From the NCBI GenBank assembly GCA_041984235.1, contig JBHIYN010000009.1:186001-250000 (forward strand): DNA of 64,000 nt, in the 5' to 3' direction. Positions 40,173 to 47,905 of this stretch are shown here, in pieces. Each line of letters begins with the position of its first letter. Within the stretch, counting starts at the first letter, position 1. This DNA comes from JBHIYN01 sp041984235. GTDB lineage: Bacteria; Pseudomonadota; Gammaproteobacteria; Ga0077536. The notes below the pieces were generated by a model. The model searched no databases. It had not been told where the DNA came from and saw only the letters and a program-made list of their open reading frames with translations. A program made the translations under genes and the position numbers.

Positions 40173-41204
40173 ATGGACCCGGATACCGATCCGAAAGCCG
40201 GCGCGCCCGCAGACCCTGCCGACGCGCCGACGCCGACCGACGATCCGAACCACAACGAGAACGCAGCCGACGATGACGATGCGGCTCTGGCGGCGGGGTT
40301 CAACCACGTCACCAAGGGCGACGCCATCCCGGCTGAGATCCTGGCAGACAAGCAGGACACCACTCCCGACAGCGATGACCCGGCTGACAAGGGCGACACG
40401 GCGGCGGCCGTGGCCCCCGACACGCAGGCTGCACCCGACGGCAAAGGTGGCGACGCGGAACCCGCCCCGCCAGCCTTCACCGACGAGCAGCGCGCGTTCA
40501 TCAGCTCCCTCATCGACGAGCGGGATCAGCAGTTCCAGACCGAGCTCCGCAAGCTCAATGGCCGCTACGGTGACCTGAATGCTCGTCTCGAGAAGGCCGC
40601 GAAAGGCGGTCCTCTGCCGGCGATCTCAGCGGAGACCTTCAAGCACCTGCGCGAGGACGGGTACGAGGATCTTGCCGATCTTCTGGCCCGTGATCTCGGC
40701 GGGGTGTTCCCGGGCGAGACGCCTGCCGACAAAGCCGGCAGCACCACTGCCCCTGCGCCCTCGGGCGCGGACGACGACCCTGGCGACGGCGGTACTCCCG
40801 CCGGCACACCGGCTGCCGAGCCGACGGTCACCCCGACCGACGACGAGGCGGCGCGCACCGCGGCCAGCGAGGCGTTCGCAAACGAGTACCTGCAGGAGCA
40901 CGTCCCGGACTGGGAAACCAAGGTCCAGTCGGATGCCTTCACCACGTTCCTGACCACCCTGCCGCCGGCCGAAGCCGACCGGCTTGCCAACTCGTTCAAC
41001 CCCTTCGACGTGCGCACCGCCATCGAGCGGTTCGACGCCTGGGAGGCGGAGCGACGGCAGGTCCAGCAGGACAAGGAACAGCGTCTCGCCGGCGCGGAGC
41101 CGGCAACCTCACCTGCGAAAGGGGGCGGTGGACCACTCGAGCCCACCGAGGAAGAAGCCTTGGCTGCCGGATTCCAGCGAGTCCGGGGTGGCCAGGCGGC
41201 GTAA
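40173..41204 (+). CDS. Head scaffolding protein
   Basis: 343 residues, strongly acidic and low in complexity, starting MDPDTDPKAGAPADPADAPT. There is a central helix TDEQRAFISSLIDERDQQFQ and a second helical part EYLQEHVPDWETKVQSDAFT. It ends with EEEALAAGFQRVRGGQAA, echoing DDAALAAGFNHVTKGD near the N-terminus. Composition and place directly before the capsid gene mark a scaffold. Confidence 0.75.
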   Translation: MDPDTDPKAGAPADPADAPTPTDDPNHNENAADDDDAALAAGFNHVTKGDAIPAEILADKQDTTPDSDDPADKGDTAAAVAPDTQAAPDGKGGDAEPAPPAFTDEQRAFISSLIDERDQQFQTELRKLNGRYGDLNARLEKAAKGGPLPAISAETFKHLREDGYEDLADLLARDLGGVFPGETPADKAGSTTAPAPSGADDDPGDGGTPAGTPAAEPTVTPTDDEAARTAASEAFANEYLQEHVPDWETKVQSDAFTTFLTTLPPAEADRLANSFNPFDVRTAIERFDAWEAERRQVQQDKEQRLAGAEPATSPAKGGGGPLEPTEEEALAAGFQRVRGGQAA

Positions 41205-41234
41205 CCATTCACCCCTTACTAGGAGAAGCCTTCA

Positions 41235-42269
41235 ATGCTTCAGCAGTACAACACGCAAACGCAGCGTATCGGCGTCCTCAAGGGTGAGATCCTGGCCCAC
41301 GCGATGCACGTCGAAGTGCTGGGGATCACCGGTCAGCAGCGCAAGATGCCCAAGAACAAGGGCGAGTCCATCATCTTCCGCCGTTGGCTGCCGTGGGGCG
41401 CGACCTCGTCCGAACCGAACCGACCGGCGGCCGTGGCCGCGGAGCACATCCTCTCGGAAGGCGTCACCCCGACCGCCGACCAGATGAGCGCCGTGGATAT
41501 CACCGCGACGCTGCAGGAGTACGGTGCGCTCTACAGCCTCACCAACAAGACGGCCGATCTCCACGAGGATGACATCCCGGCGGAGATGAAGAAGCAGGTC
41601 GGTGAGCGGCTCGGTCTCGTCCGCGAGATGATCCGCTACGGCACGCTCAAGGCCGGCACCAACGTCTACTACTCGGGCGGTAGCTCGCGTTCGACGGTGT
41701 CCCAGATCGTGACGCTGAACCTGCTCCGGCAGATGACGCGCAACCTGCGGGCGAATCACGCGGGGCTCATCACGAGCATCCTGGCGGCGACGCCGGACTT
41801 CAACACCACGCCGGTCGAAGCGGCCTGGCTCGTGTTCGGTCACTCCGACCTCGAGCAGGACTTCCGCGATCTGCCGGGCTTCAAGGAGGTCCACGAGTAC
41901 GCCAACCGGAAGCCGGTGCACGAGCACGAGCTCGGCTCGGTCGAGCGGTTCCGTGTCATCACCTCGCCGGAGCTCGGTCCGTACCCGGACATCGGCGCGG
42001 CGATCGCGGGGACGACGAACTACTCGACGACCGGCACCCTGGCCGACGTCTACCCGATCATCGTGGTCGGCGAGGACGCCTGGGGCCAGGTGGCGCTGCG
42101 TGGCGTCGACTCCATCGACCCGACGTACATCCCGCCGGGGCAGAAGGACAAGAACGACCCGCTGGGCCAGCGCGGCTACATCGGTGCCTCATTCTGGCAG
42201 ACCGCCGTCATCACCAATCAGGGCTGGATGGCCATCGGCGAGGTCACCACGACCGATCTGACGGCGTAA
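41235..42269 (+). CDS. Major capsid protein, N4-gp56 family
   Basis: 344 residues; AGGAG before ATG. Pattern: RKMPKNKGESIIFRRWLPWG, ISEGVTP-like ILSEGVTPTADQMSAVDITA, TLQEYGALYSLTNKTADLHE, LGLVREMIRYGTLKAGTNVY and FQ/HPD-like AWLVFGHSDLEQDFRDLPGF. It is the N4 gp56-type HK97-fold capsid subunit. Of normal length, it follows the scaffold and is followed by a hairpin (42288-42315). Confidence 0.9.
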   Translation: MLQQYNTQTQRIGVLKGEILAHAMHVEVLGITGQQRKMPKNKGESIIFRRWLPWGATSSEPNRPAAVAAEHILSEGVTPTADQMSAVDITATLQEYGALYSLTNKTADLHEDDIPAEMKKQVGERLGLVREMIRYGTLKAGTNVYYSGGSSRSTVSQIVTLNLLRQMTRNLRANHAGLITSILAATPDFNTTPVEAAWLVFGHSDLEQDFRDLPGFKEVHEYANRKPVHEHELGSVERFRVITSPELGPYPDIGAAIAGTTNYSTTGTLADVYPIIVVGEDAWGQVALRGVDSIDPTYIPPGQKDKNDPLGQRGYIGASFWQTAVITNQGWMAIGEVTTTDLTA

Positions 42270-42287
42270 GCCTGACGGCCGAGCGAA

Positions 42288-42315
42288 CGCCGCCCGGGTA
42301 TTGCGCCCGGGCGGC
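42288..42315 (+). terminator. GC-rich hairpin after the capsid gene
   Basis: CGCCGCCCGGG / CCCGGGCGGCG, 11-bp perfect stem with a 6-nt loop (TATTGC or similar). No T-run follows, so it is probably an mRNA-stabilising 3' hairpin or a weak terminator rather than a full one. Confidence 0.6.
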
Positions 42316-42346
42316 GCCATCCTGATCCAGTAAGGAGATCACTCTC

Positions 42347-42817
42347 ATGAATCTGACGCAAGACTACGAGCGCGGCGGTACCCGCTGCCTCTCCAAGGCG
42401 GGCCTCGCCGAGGGCTCCAACGCGGCCACCATCAAGACGGCTGCGCCCAACGGCGCCGGCACCGATTTCGCGATCGACGGCCTGCTCTACCACAAGGCCG
42501 ATACCGACAACATCGCGATGAACGCGCTGGCAGCGCAGGCGGCACTGACCAAGTGCCTGTACTGCGTCCAGATCGACAGCGGCGGCAACGTCTCCCTGAA
42601 GAAGGGCGACGAGGAACTGGTGGCCGATCTGGCCGCCGGCAACAAGGTGCTGCACTGGCCGCTGCCGGACGACGGCAAGTGCGCGCTCGGCTACATCAAG
42701 ATCGAGACCGCCGCGGCGACAACGTTCACCAGCGGCACGACCGATCTGGGTGCGGCCGGGATCACCGACACCTACTACGACACCATGCTGACGCCGGTGG
42801 ACCCGCTGACGTCGTAA
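42347..42817 (+). CDS. Putative head decoration/structural protein
   Basis: 156 residues; AAGGAG before ATG 42347. DFAIDGLLYHKADTDNIAMN, AQAALTKCLYCVQIDSGGNV and ALGYIKIETAAATTFTSGTT are beta-rich and match small structural proteins found right after N4-gp56 capsid genes. It probably decorates the capsid. Confidence 0.6.
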   Translation: MNLTQDYERGGTRCLSKAGLAEGSNAATIKTAAPNGAGTDFAIDGLLYHKADTDNIAMNALAAQAALTKCLYCVQIDSGGNVSLKKGDEELVADLAAGNKVLHWPLPDDGKCALGYIKIETAAATTFTSGTTDLGAAGITDTYYDTMLTPVDPLTS

Positions 42818-42889
42818 TCGTCGTAGCGCGGGCGGGTCCACCCCGGGCCCGCCCGCTCTCGTCACGCATCCATTCAAGAGGGCTCAACG

Positions 42890-43510
42890 ATGGGCAATAT
42901 CAGTTTCAAAGAGATCGTCGACCTCGCCGTTACCCGGTTCCTGCGGATCGCCAAGTCCTGCGCCGTGAACCTGGTCTCCGGCGCGACGATGACCTTCGAG
43001 TCGGGCTCGATTCTGAAGCTCTTCGACGGTGTCGCGCTCGCGGCCACGTCGACCGAGATCAATCGGGCCTGCGACGTGTCCGGGCGCCTGGTGGCCGCGG
43101 GCTCGGCCCTGTCGCTGACGGTGGCCGAGCACGACGGCAAGACGGTGCTGTTCGACACGGCCACCGGCTCGGTAATCACCTTGCCGGCGGCGACCGGCAC
43201 CGGGGCGCGCTTCCGCTGCGTGGTTTCGGTGCTGGCAACGTCGAACGCGCACGTCCTGCAGGTCGTCGGTACCGACATCATGCAGGGCAGCATCGGCATC
43301 ATCGACACGGACACGTCCGACGCGACGGTGTTCTTCGCGACGGAGACCACGTCCGACACGGTGACGTTCAACCGGACCACGTCCGGCCTGGCGGCGCCGG
43401 GCGACTACGTCGAGGTCGAGGACGTCGCGACTGGCGTCTGGGCCGTGCGCGGCGTCGCGCAGGCCTCCGGTGTCGTGATCACGCCGTTCAGCGCCGCCGT
43501 CCCGGCATAA
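42890..43510 (+). CDS. Putative virion structural protein
   Basis: 206 residues, all-beta by eye: LVSGATMTFESGSILKLFDG, VALAATSTEINRACDVSGRL, and TATGSVITLPAATGTGARFR. The AATSTEIN block after an L-rich head is common in phage structural proteins of this position. A terminator follows. Confidence 0.6.
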   Translation: MGNISFKEIVDLAVTRFLRIAKSCAVNLVSGATMTFESGSILKLFDGVALAATSTEINRACDVSGRLVAAGSALSLTVAEHDGKTVLFDTATGSVITLPAATGTGARFRCVVSVLATSNAHVLQVVGTDIMQGSIGIIDTDTSDATVFFATETTSDTVTFNRTTSGLAAPGDYVEVEDVATGVWAVRGVAQASGVVITPFSAAVPA

Positions 43511-43548
43511 CCACCCTGATGCCGGGCCTGTGCCCGGCGCGCACCCAC

Positions 43549-43574
43549 CAAGGGCCCTGCGGGGCCCTTTTTTC
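43549..43574 (+). terminator. Rho-independent terminator
   Basis: AAGGGCCC TGCG GGGCCCTT followed by a T-run TTTTTT: a strong terminator separating the capsid block from the connector block. The first stem lies just after another CCGGGC hairpin (about 43519-43539). Confidence 0.8.
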
Positions 43575-43588
43575 ATGGAGGGCCACCC

Positions 43589-44185
43589 ATGGCCAGAACC
43601 AGACGCACGCCGCCGGCAGGCGGTAGCAAGACCCCCGATCAGTCTGCCGAGACCCCGGCCGCCGACACGCCGCAGGCGAGTGCCCCCGGGCCGATGCCGG
43701 CGCCGCACGTGTTCGCCCGCTCGGACGCCGTGCTCGACGCGGGTGACCGCGAGGTCGGCCAGCCGCGCGACGGGCAGATCGTGCTCGACGGCGATGCCGC
43801 GATCGACCGCGATGAGATTCAGATCGTGGACGGCCCGGCGGCGATGGCTTACGCCGAGGAGATTGCGTTCATGGAGGAACTGGTCGAGATCGTGGTGCAT
43901 CCGTCCTCGGACAAGAACGCCGAAAACCCGGTCAAGGTCGCCGTCAACGGCCGCAACCAGTTCATCTTCCGCGGCAAGAAACAGACCGTGAAGCGGAAAT
44001 TCGTCGAGCGCCTGGCCCGTGCCAAGCCGGAGTCGTTCGTGCAGCCCGGTCTCGGCAACGATGATCCGCAGGTGCATAACCGGCTCGTGTCGACGACTGC
44101 GCTGGCGTATCCGTTCTCGATCCTGCGCGACAGTAATCCGCGCGGGGCCGACTGGCTCGACAAGGTGCTGTCCGAAGGCCAGTGA
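43589..44185 (+). CDS. Putative virion protein
   Basis: 198 residues; GGAGGG before ATG. A disordered Pro/Ala-rich N-terminus is followed by DREVGQPRDGQIVLDGDAAI and MAYAEEIAFMEELVEIVVHP, VNGRNQFIFRGKKQTVKRKF and a C-terminal TTALAYPFSILRDSNPRGAD. The order (after capsid, before adaptor) suggests a head/connector component. Confidence 0.6.
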   Translation: MARTRRTPPAGGSKTPDQSAETPAADTPQASAPGPMPAPHVFARSDAVLDAGDREVGQPRDGQIVLDGDAAIDRDEIQIVDGPAAMAYAEEIAFMEELVEIVVHPSSDKNAENPVKVAVNGRNQFIFRGKKQTVKRKFVERLARAKPESFVQPGLGNDDPQVHNRLVSTTALAYPFSILRDSNPRGADWLDKVLSEGQ

Positions 44186-44847
44186 ACGTCCGCGAGCTCA
44201 GGGCGCAGTGGCGCCGGGATGTGGATGACGCGGTCGAGCCCTACCTGTGGGACGACCGCGACTTCCTCACCTGGCTGAACGAGGCTGAGCGGGAGGCGTG
44301 CGCGCGCGCGCGTCTGCTGATCGACTCATCCGATCAGACGGTCTGCTACGTGACGGCGGCAGCCGGCGATCCGTGGGTACCGTTCGACCCGCGGATCGTC
44401 TCCGTGATGCGGGTGAAGCCGGACAGCCAGGCCGCAATCTATCCCTGCACGAGCATGGATCTCGATATGGCCGATCCGAACTGGGAGTCGAGCCCGGCCG
44501 GCCCTGAGATCCGCGCCATCGTGAAGAACCTCGAATCGTTCAAGCTGCGGACCTGGCCGGCGCTGACGGCCTCGAAAACACTGAACCTCACCGTGCAGCG
44601 CCTGCCGCTCTGCGACCTGGCGGCCGACAAGGACGTCCCCGAGATCCCGGTCCAGTACCACCTCAAGCTGCTGGACTGGGTCAAGTTCCAGGCCTACAGC
44701 GTGGACGACGTCGACAAGGCCGATCCGCAGAAGGCCGAGAAGCACGAAGCGCGCTTCACCCATGAGTTCGGGACGCGCTCGGCGATCGGCGAGATGTGGG
44801 ACCGCCACTGGGGCGGGCGTGAGCTCGTCACGGGGTACTTCGCATGA
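44182..44847 (+). CDS. Head-tail adaptor (DUF6682-like)
   Basis: 221 residues from GTG 44182 (GTGA overlap). VRELRAQWRRDVDDAVEPYL, WDDRDFLTWLNEAEREACAR, and DWVKFQAYSVDDVDKADPQK, ending ARFTHEFG. These match adaptor/gp4-like proteins of podoviruses that bind under the portal. It overlaps the next gene by 4 nt. Confidence 0.65.
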   Translation: MNVRELRAQWRRDVDDAVEPYLWDDRDFLTWLNEAEREACARARLLIDSSDQTVCYVTAAAGDPWVPFDPRIVSVMRVKPDSQAAIYPCTSMDLDMADPNWESSPAGPEIRAIVKNLESFKLRTWPALTASKTLNLTVQRLPLCDLAADKDVPEIPVQYHLKLLDWVKFQAYSVDDVDKADPQKAEKHEARFTHEFGTRSAIGEMWDRHWGGRELVTGYFA

Positions 44848-45455
44848 CCGCTGCCCAGATCCCGCTCGTCATCACGCAAGGCGCCACCCTGGCCAAGGTC
44901 CTGCGCTGGGGCGCGAGCGACCCGACCTACAAGGCGATCTCCGGCATCACGAATGCGGCGCCCGCGGTCGTGACCGCGCCGGGTCACGGCCTCGTCGAGG
45001 GCTGGCCGGTGCTGATCTCCGACGTCGTCGGCATGGCCCGCCCGCAGGCCGACTACCCGCAGGTCAACGATCCGTACGAGTTCCGCAAGGCGACCAGCGT
45101 CGACACCAACTCGTTCGCGCTGCTGTCCCTGAACACCAGCTGCTACGGCGACTACACCCGCGGCGGTGTCGTCACCTACTACGCGCCGGTGGACCTGACC
45201 GATTTCACGGCGCGCGCCCAGATCCGGAGCTCCGTCGTCGCCACCACGGCGCTGCTCGAGCTCACCACCGCGAACGGCGGCATCGTGCTCGACAACAGCG
45301 CCAAGACGATCACGCTCGCGCAGACGGCAGCGGAAACCGCGGCGTTCGACTGGCGCCGGGGGGTCTGGTCGCTCGAGATGGTGAGCGGCGCGGGTGTCGT
45401 GACCGCGATCGTTCCGACCAGCCCGGTCACGGTCAGCCAGGAGGTTACCCGGTAG
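44844..45455 (+). CDS. Putative virion protein
   Basis: 203 residues, beta-rich with LVITQGATLAKVLRW, VTAPGHGLVEGWPVLISDVV and a C-terminal immunoglobulin-like part (LLELTTANGGIVLDNSAKTI). The PGHGLV segment recurs in phage tail and connector proteins. It overlaps the following tiny gene by 1 nt (TAGTG). Confidence 0.6.
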   Translation: MTAAQIPLVITQGATLAKVLRWGASDPTYKAISGITNAAPAVVTAPGHGLVEGWPVLISDVVGMARPQADYPQVNDPYEFRKATSVDTNSFALLSLNTSCYGDYTRGGVVTYYAPVDLTDFTARAQIRSSVVATTALLELTTANGGIVLDNSAKTITLAQTAAETAAFDWRRGVWSLEMVSGAGVVTAIVPTSPVTVSQEVTR

Positions 45456-45562
45456 TGAGCGACGACGAGGCCCCGCGGGTGTTCGTATACCCGGACGAGG
45501 CGCCGCGCGTGTTCACCGAGGACGACGAGGCCCCGCGGGTATTCACGGACGACATCGAGTGA
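45455..45562 (+). CDS. 35-residue protein of three DEAPRVF repeats
   Basis: GTG 45455 overlaps the upstream stop. The whole protein is MSDDEAPRVFVYPDEAPRVF then TEDDEAPRVFTDDIE, three near-identical 10-13 residue units. Its end overlaps the next gene by 4 nt. Similar tiny acidic repeat proteins (EPxVYxxExP type) occur at this spot in related phages, which suggests a real structural peptide. Its role is unknown. Confidence 0.6.
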   Translation: MSDDEAPRVFVYPDEAPRVFTEDDEAPRVFTDDIE

Positions 45563-46740
45563 AGGCGACCTACAGCCAGTTCGCCGGGATCCGGAACACC
45601 GTGCCGCCGCAGCATCTCGGCGGGGAGGACCTCGCCGCGGCGGTCAACGTCGACGTGACCGACGCGAGGCGCCTGAAACGGCGCGACGGGATCACGCAGT
45701 TGACCGGCGTTGCCGCCGACAGCCTCTTTCGGCACCGCGACGTGGCGCTGTTCCGCCAGGCCAACGCCCTGCGCCGGCTGGCGGCGGACGGCACCAGCAC
45801 CGAGATCGCGACCGGGATCGCGAACGCGATCACCTACTGGGGCGCCGCGGACGGGCGGATCTTCTGGTCGGACACGGTCCAGAACGGGATCGTCGAGCAC
45901 GGCGTCAACGGTCCGTGGGGCGTCGCCGGGCCGTCCGCGCAGCCGGCGTTCGCCGCGGTGGCCTCGGGCTTCCTTCCGCGCGGGCACTACCGCTACGCGA
46001 TGACCTACCTCCGCGACGGCCTCGAGTCCGGTACCGGCGCCAGCATCGAGACCGGCGAGATCCAGGGCGGGATCGAGTTCAGCAGCATCGAGGTCCCCAG
46101 CGACGTCGACGCCAAGCTCATCTACCTGACGCGGCCGAACGGCGAAGAGTTGAGCCTCGCCATGACCCTGGCGCCCAGCGCGACACAGGCGACCTACACC
46201 GGGGACACGACGCTGCTGGGCGCCGGGCTCGACACGCAGTTCAAGCAGCCGCCGCCGGCCGGCGCCGCGCTCGCCGAGCACAACGGCCGGATGCTGGTCG
46301 CTCTGGGGGAGTACGTCCTCTACTCGCCGCCGTACCGCGCCGATCTCTTCGACCCGCACCGCATGAACCTGCGCTTCGATGCCGCTGTGCGGCTGCTGGC
46401 TCCGGTGGAGGGCGGTGTGTTCGTCGGCACTGACGCGTCCATCGAGTACCTGTCCGGCGAGGACTTCGCCGCGGCATCGCGTACCCGCAAGGCCGGTTAC
46501 GGCGTCATCCCGGGGACGCTCGATTACACCGAGTCGCACCACGTCAGCGACGCCCCGGGCGACGAGGTCGCGCTCATCGGAACCCAGGAAGGCATCGCGG
46601 TGCTCGGGGACGGTGGGTACTTCGTGAATCTCACACTCGACCGGTACCGGCACCCGAAGGCGCGCGCCGGCGCCGGAGTCGTCCGCCTGCAGGACGGGCG
46701 GAATCGCTACATCGCAGTCCTCCGTGGGCTGCAGACGTAA
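45559..46740 (+). CDS. Putative tail/virion protein with beta-propeller-like repeats
   Basis: 393 residues from GTG 45559 (GTGA overlap). NTVPPQHLGGEDLAAAVNVD then ARRLKRRDGITQLTG is the conserved start of podovirus stabilisation/nozzle-like proteins. It continues with beta strands such as ITYWGAADGRIFWSDTVQNG and ALGEYVLYSPPYRADLFDPH. It probably forms part of the short tail. Confidence 0.65.
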   Translation: MKATYSQFAGIRNTVPPQHLGGEDLAAAVNVDVTDARRLKRRDGITQLTGVAADSLFRHRDVALFRQANALRRLAADGTSTEIATGIANAITYWGAADGRIFWSDTVQNGIVEHGVNGPWGVAGPSAQPAFAAVASGFLPRGHYRYAMTYLRDGLESGTGASIETGEIQGGIEFSSIEVPSDVDAKLIYLTRPNGEELSLAMTLAPSATQATYTGDTTLLGAGLDTQFKQPPPAGAALAEHNGRMLVALGEYVLYSPPYRADLFDPHRMNLRFDAAVRLLAPVEGGVFVGTDASIEYLSGEDFAAASRTRKAGYGVIPGTLDYTESHHVSDAPGDEVALIGTQEGIAVLGDGGYFVNLTLDRYRHPKARAGAGVVRLQDGRNRYIAVLRGLQT

Positions 46741-46755
46741 CCGTAGGAATCGCTT

Positions 46756-46989
46756 ATGCAGACAGCACTCGACATCAAAGTGCGCGGCGCCGGCCGCGTC
46801 ATCACCGTGGCCGAGCAGTGCCGCGCCCTGGACACCGACGAGGACGGCGGTGTGTACGTCGAGGACGTCCCGCTGGGCGCGATGGATCGGCTGATTGCGT
46901 TCTTCCACGACCGCACGCTGCCGCACAACGTCGACCGCGGCGCGTTCATCCCCGAGCGCCACTGGCGCGACTTCCTCAACACCCTGTAG
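46756..46989 (+). CDS. Small virion-region protein
   Basis: 77 residues: TALDIKVRGAGRVITVAEQC, then GAMDRLIAFFHDRTLPHNVD, RGAFIPERHWRDFLNTL. A compact conserved small protein in late operons; function unknown. Confidence 0.6.
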   Translation: MQTALDIKVRGAGRVITVAEQCRALDTDEDGGVYVEDVPLGAMDRLIAFFHDRTLPHNVDRGAFIPERHWRDFLNTL

Positions 46990-47003
46990 GCCGGAGGCTT
47001 CGC

Positions 47004-47453
47004 ATGGCACTCAACCGCTCTACCGGGCTGCGCAACAAGATGCTCAGCACCGGGTCATTCAAGTCCGTGATGACGGGCTGCCTGATCAACATCTACTCCG
47101 GATCGCGCCCCGCGAACGCGGATGCTGCGGTGCCTGGCGGCGCTGTGCTGCTGGCCGTCATCTCGACCGACGGCGACGGCTCCGGGTTGAACTGGGACAC
47201 GGCCGCCGCGGCCGGTGTGCTGTTGAAACATCAGTCCGAGGTCTGGCAGGAGGACTCCATCCTCGCCAGCGGCGTCGCTGCGTGGTTCCGCATCTACGAG
47301 TCCGGCGACACCCCGGCCAACGCGAGCTCGACTGCGGCACGGGCCGACGGACTCATCGGTACCAACGGCGCGGATCTGAACCTGAACAGCGTCAACCTGA
47401 CCGCCGGGGTACCGCTCACGCTGGACAACACCACCGGCGCGACCCTGTCGTAG
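47004..47453 (+). CDS. Putative structural protein (first of a paralogous pair)
   Basis: 149 residues from ATG 47004 (GGAGG upstream). STGLRNKMLSTGSFKSVMTG then LINIYSGSRPANADAAVPGG, WQEDSILASGVAAWFRIYES. Aligns over its length with the next gene. Beta-rich; probably a tail or head accessory protein. Confidence 0.6.
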   Translation: MALNRSTGLRNKMLSTGSFKSVMTGCLINIYSGSRPANADAAVPGGAVLLAVISTDGDGSGLNWDTAAAAGVLLKHQSEVWQEDSILASGVAAWFRIYESGDTPANASSTAARADGLIGTNGADLNLNSVNLTAGVPLTLDNTTGATLS

Positions 47454-47461
47454 GAGGCCCC

Positions 47462-47896
47462 ATGAGCAACCTCAGTTTCTCGACCGGGTTCCGTAACGCG
47501 ATGCTGAACTCGGGCCTCGCGACGCTGTTCGACAACGGCTTCATCGACATCTACTCCGGCACCATCCCGGCGGACGCGAATGCCGCTGAGGGCGCCGGCA
47601 CGAAGCTGGCGCAGGTCGACCTACCGTCCACGGCGCTCGCCGCCGCTGCGGACGGGTCCAAGGATCTGACCGGGACCTGGCAGGAGGCGAGTGCGATCGC
47701 CGCCGGCACCGCAGCCTGGGCGCGGATGTACGACAGCAACCACACCACCGGCGCCAGCACGACGGCGGTGCGCATCGACATGGAAGTGACCGCGGACGGC
47801 GGCGGTGGTGATCTGCTGCTGTCCGGCACGGTCATCGGGATCGGCGACGCCATCACCATCGACACCTTCTCGTTCACCCTGCCGCTGTCCGCCTGA
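47462..47896 (+). CDS. Putative structural protein (second of the pair)
   Basis: 144 residues from ATG 47462 (GGAGG upstream). STGFRNAMLNSGLATLFDNG, FIDIYSGTIPADANAAEGAG and WQEASAIAAGTAAWARMYDS align with the upstream protein block by block, marking a tandem gene duplication. Virion role inferred from position. Confidence 0.6.
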   Translation: MSNLSFSTGFRNAMLNSGLATLFDNGFIDIYSGTIPADANAAEGAGTKLAQVDLPSTALAAAADGSKDLTGTWQEASAIAAGTAAWARMYDSNHTTGASTTAVRIDMEVTADGGGGDLLLSGTVIGIGDAITIDTFSFTLPLSA

Positions 47897-47905
47897 TGTA
47901 TCGAG

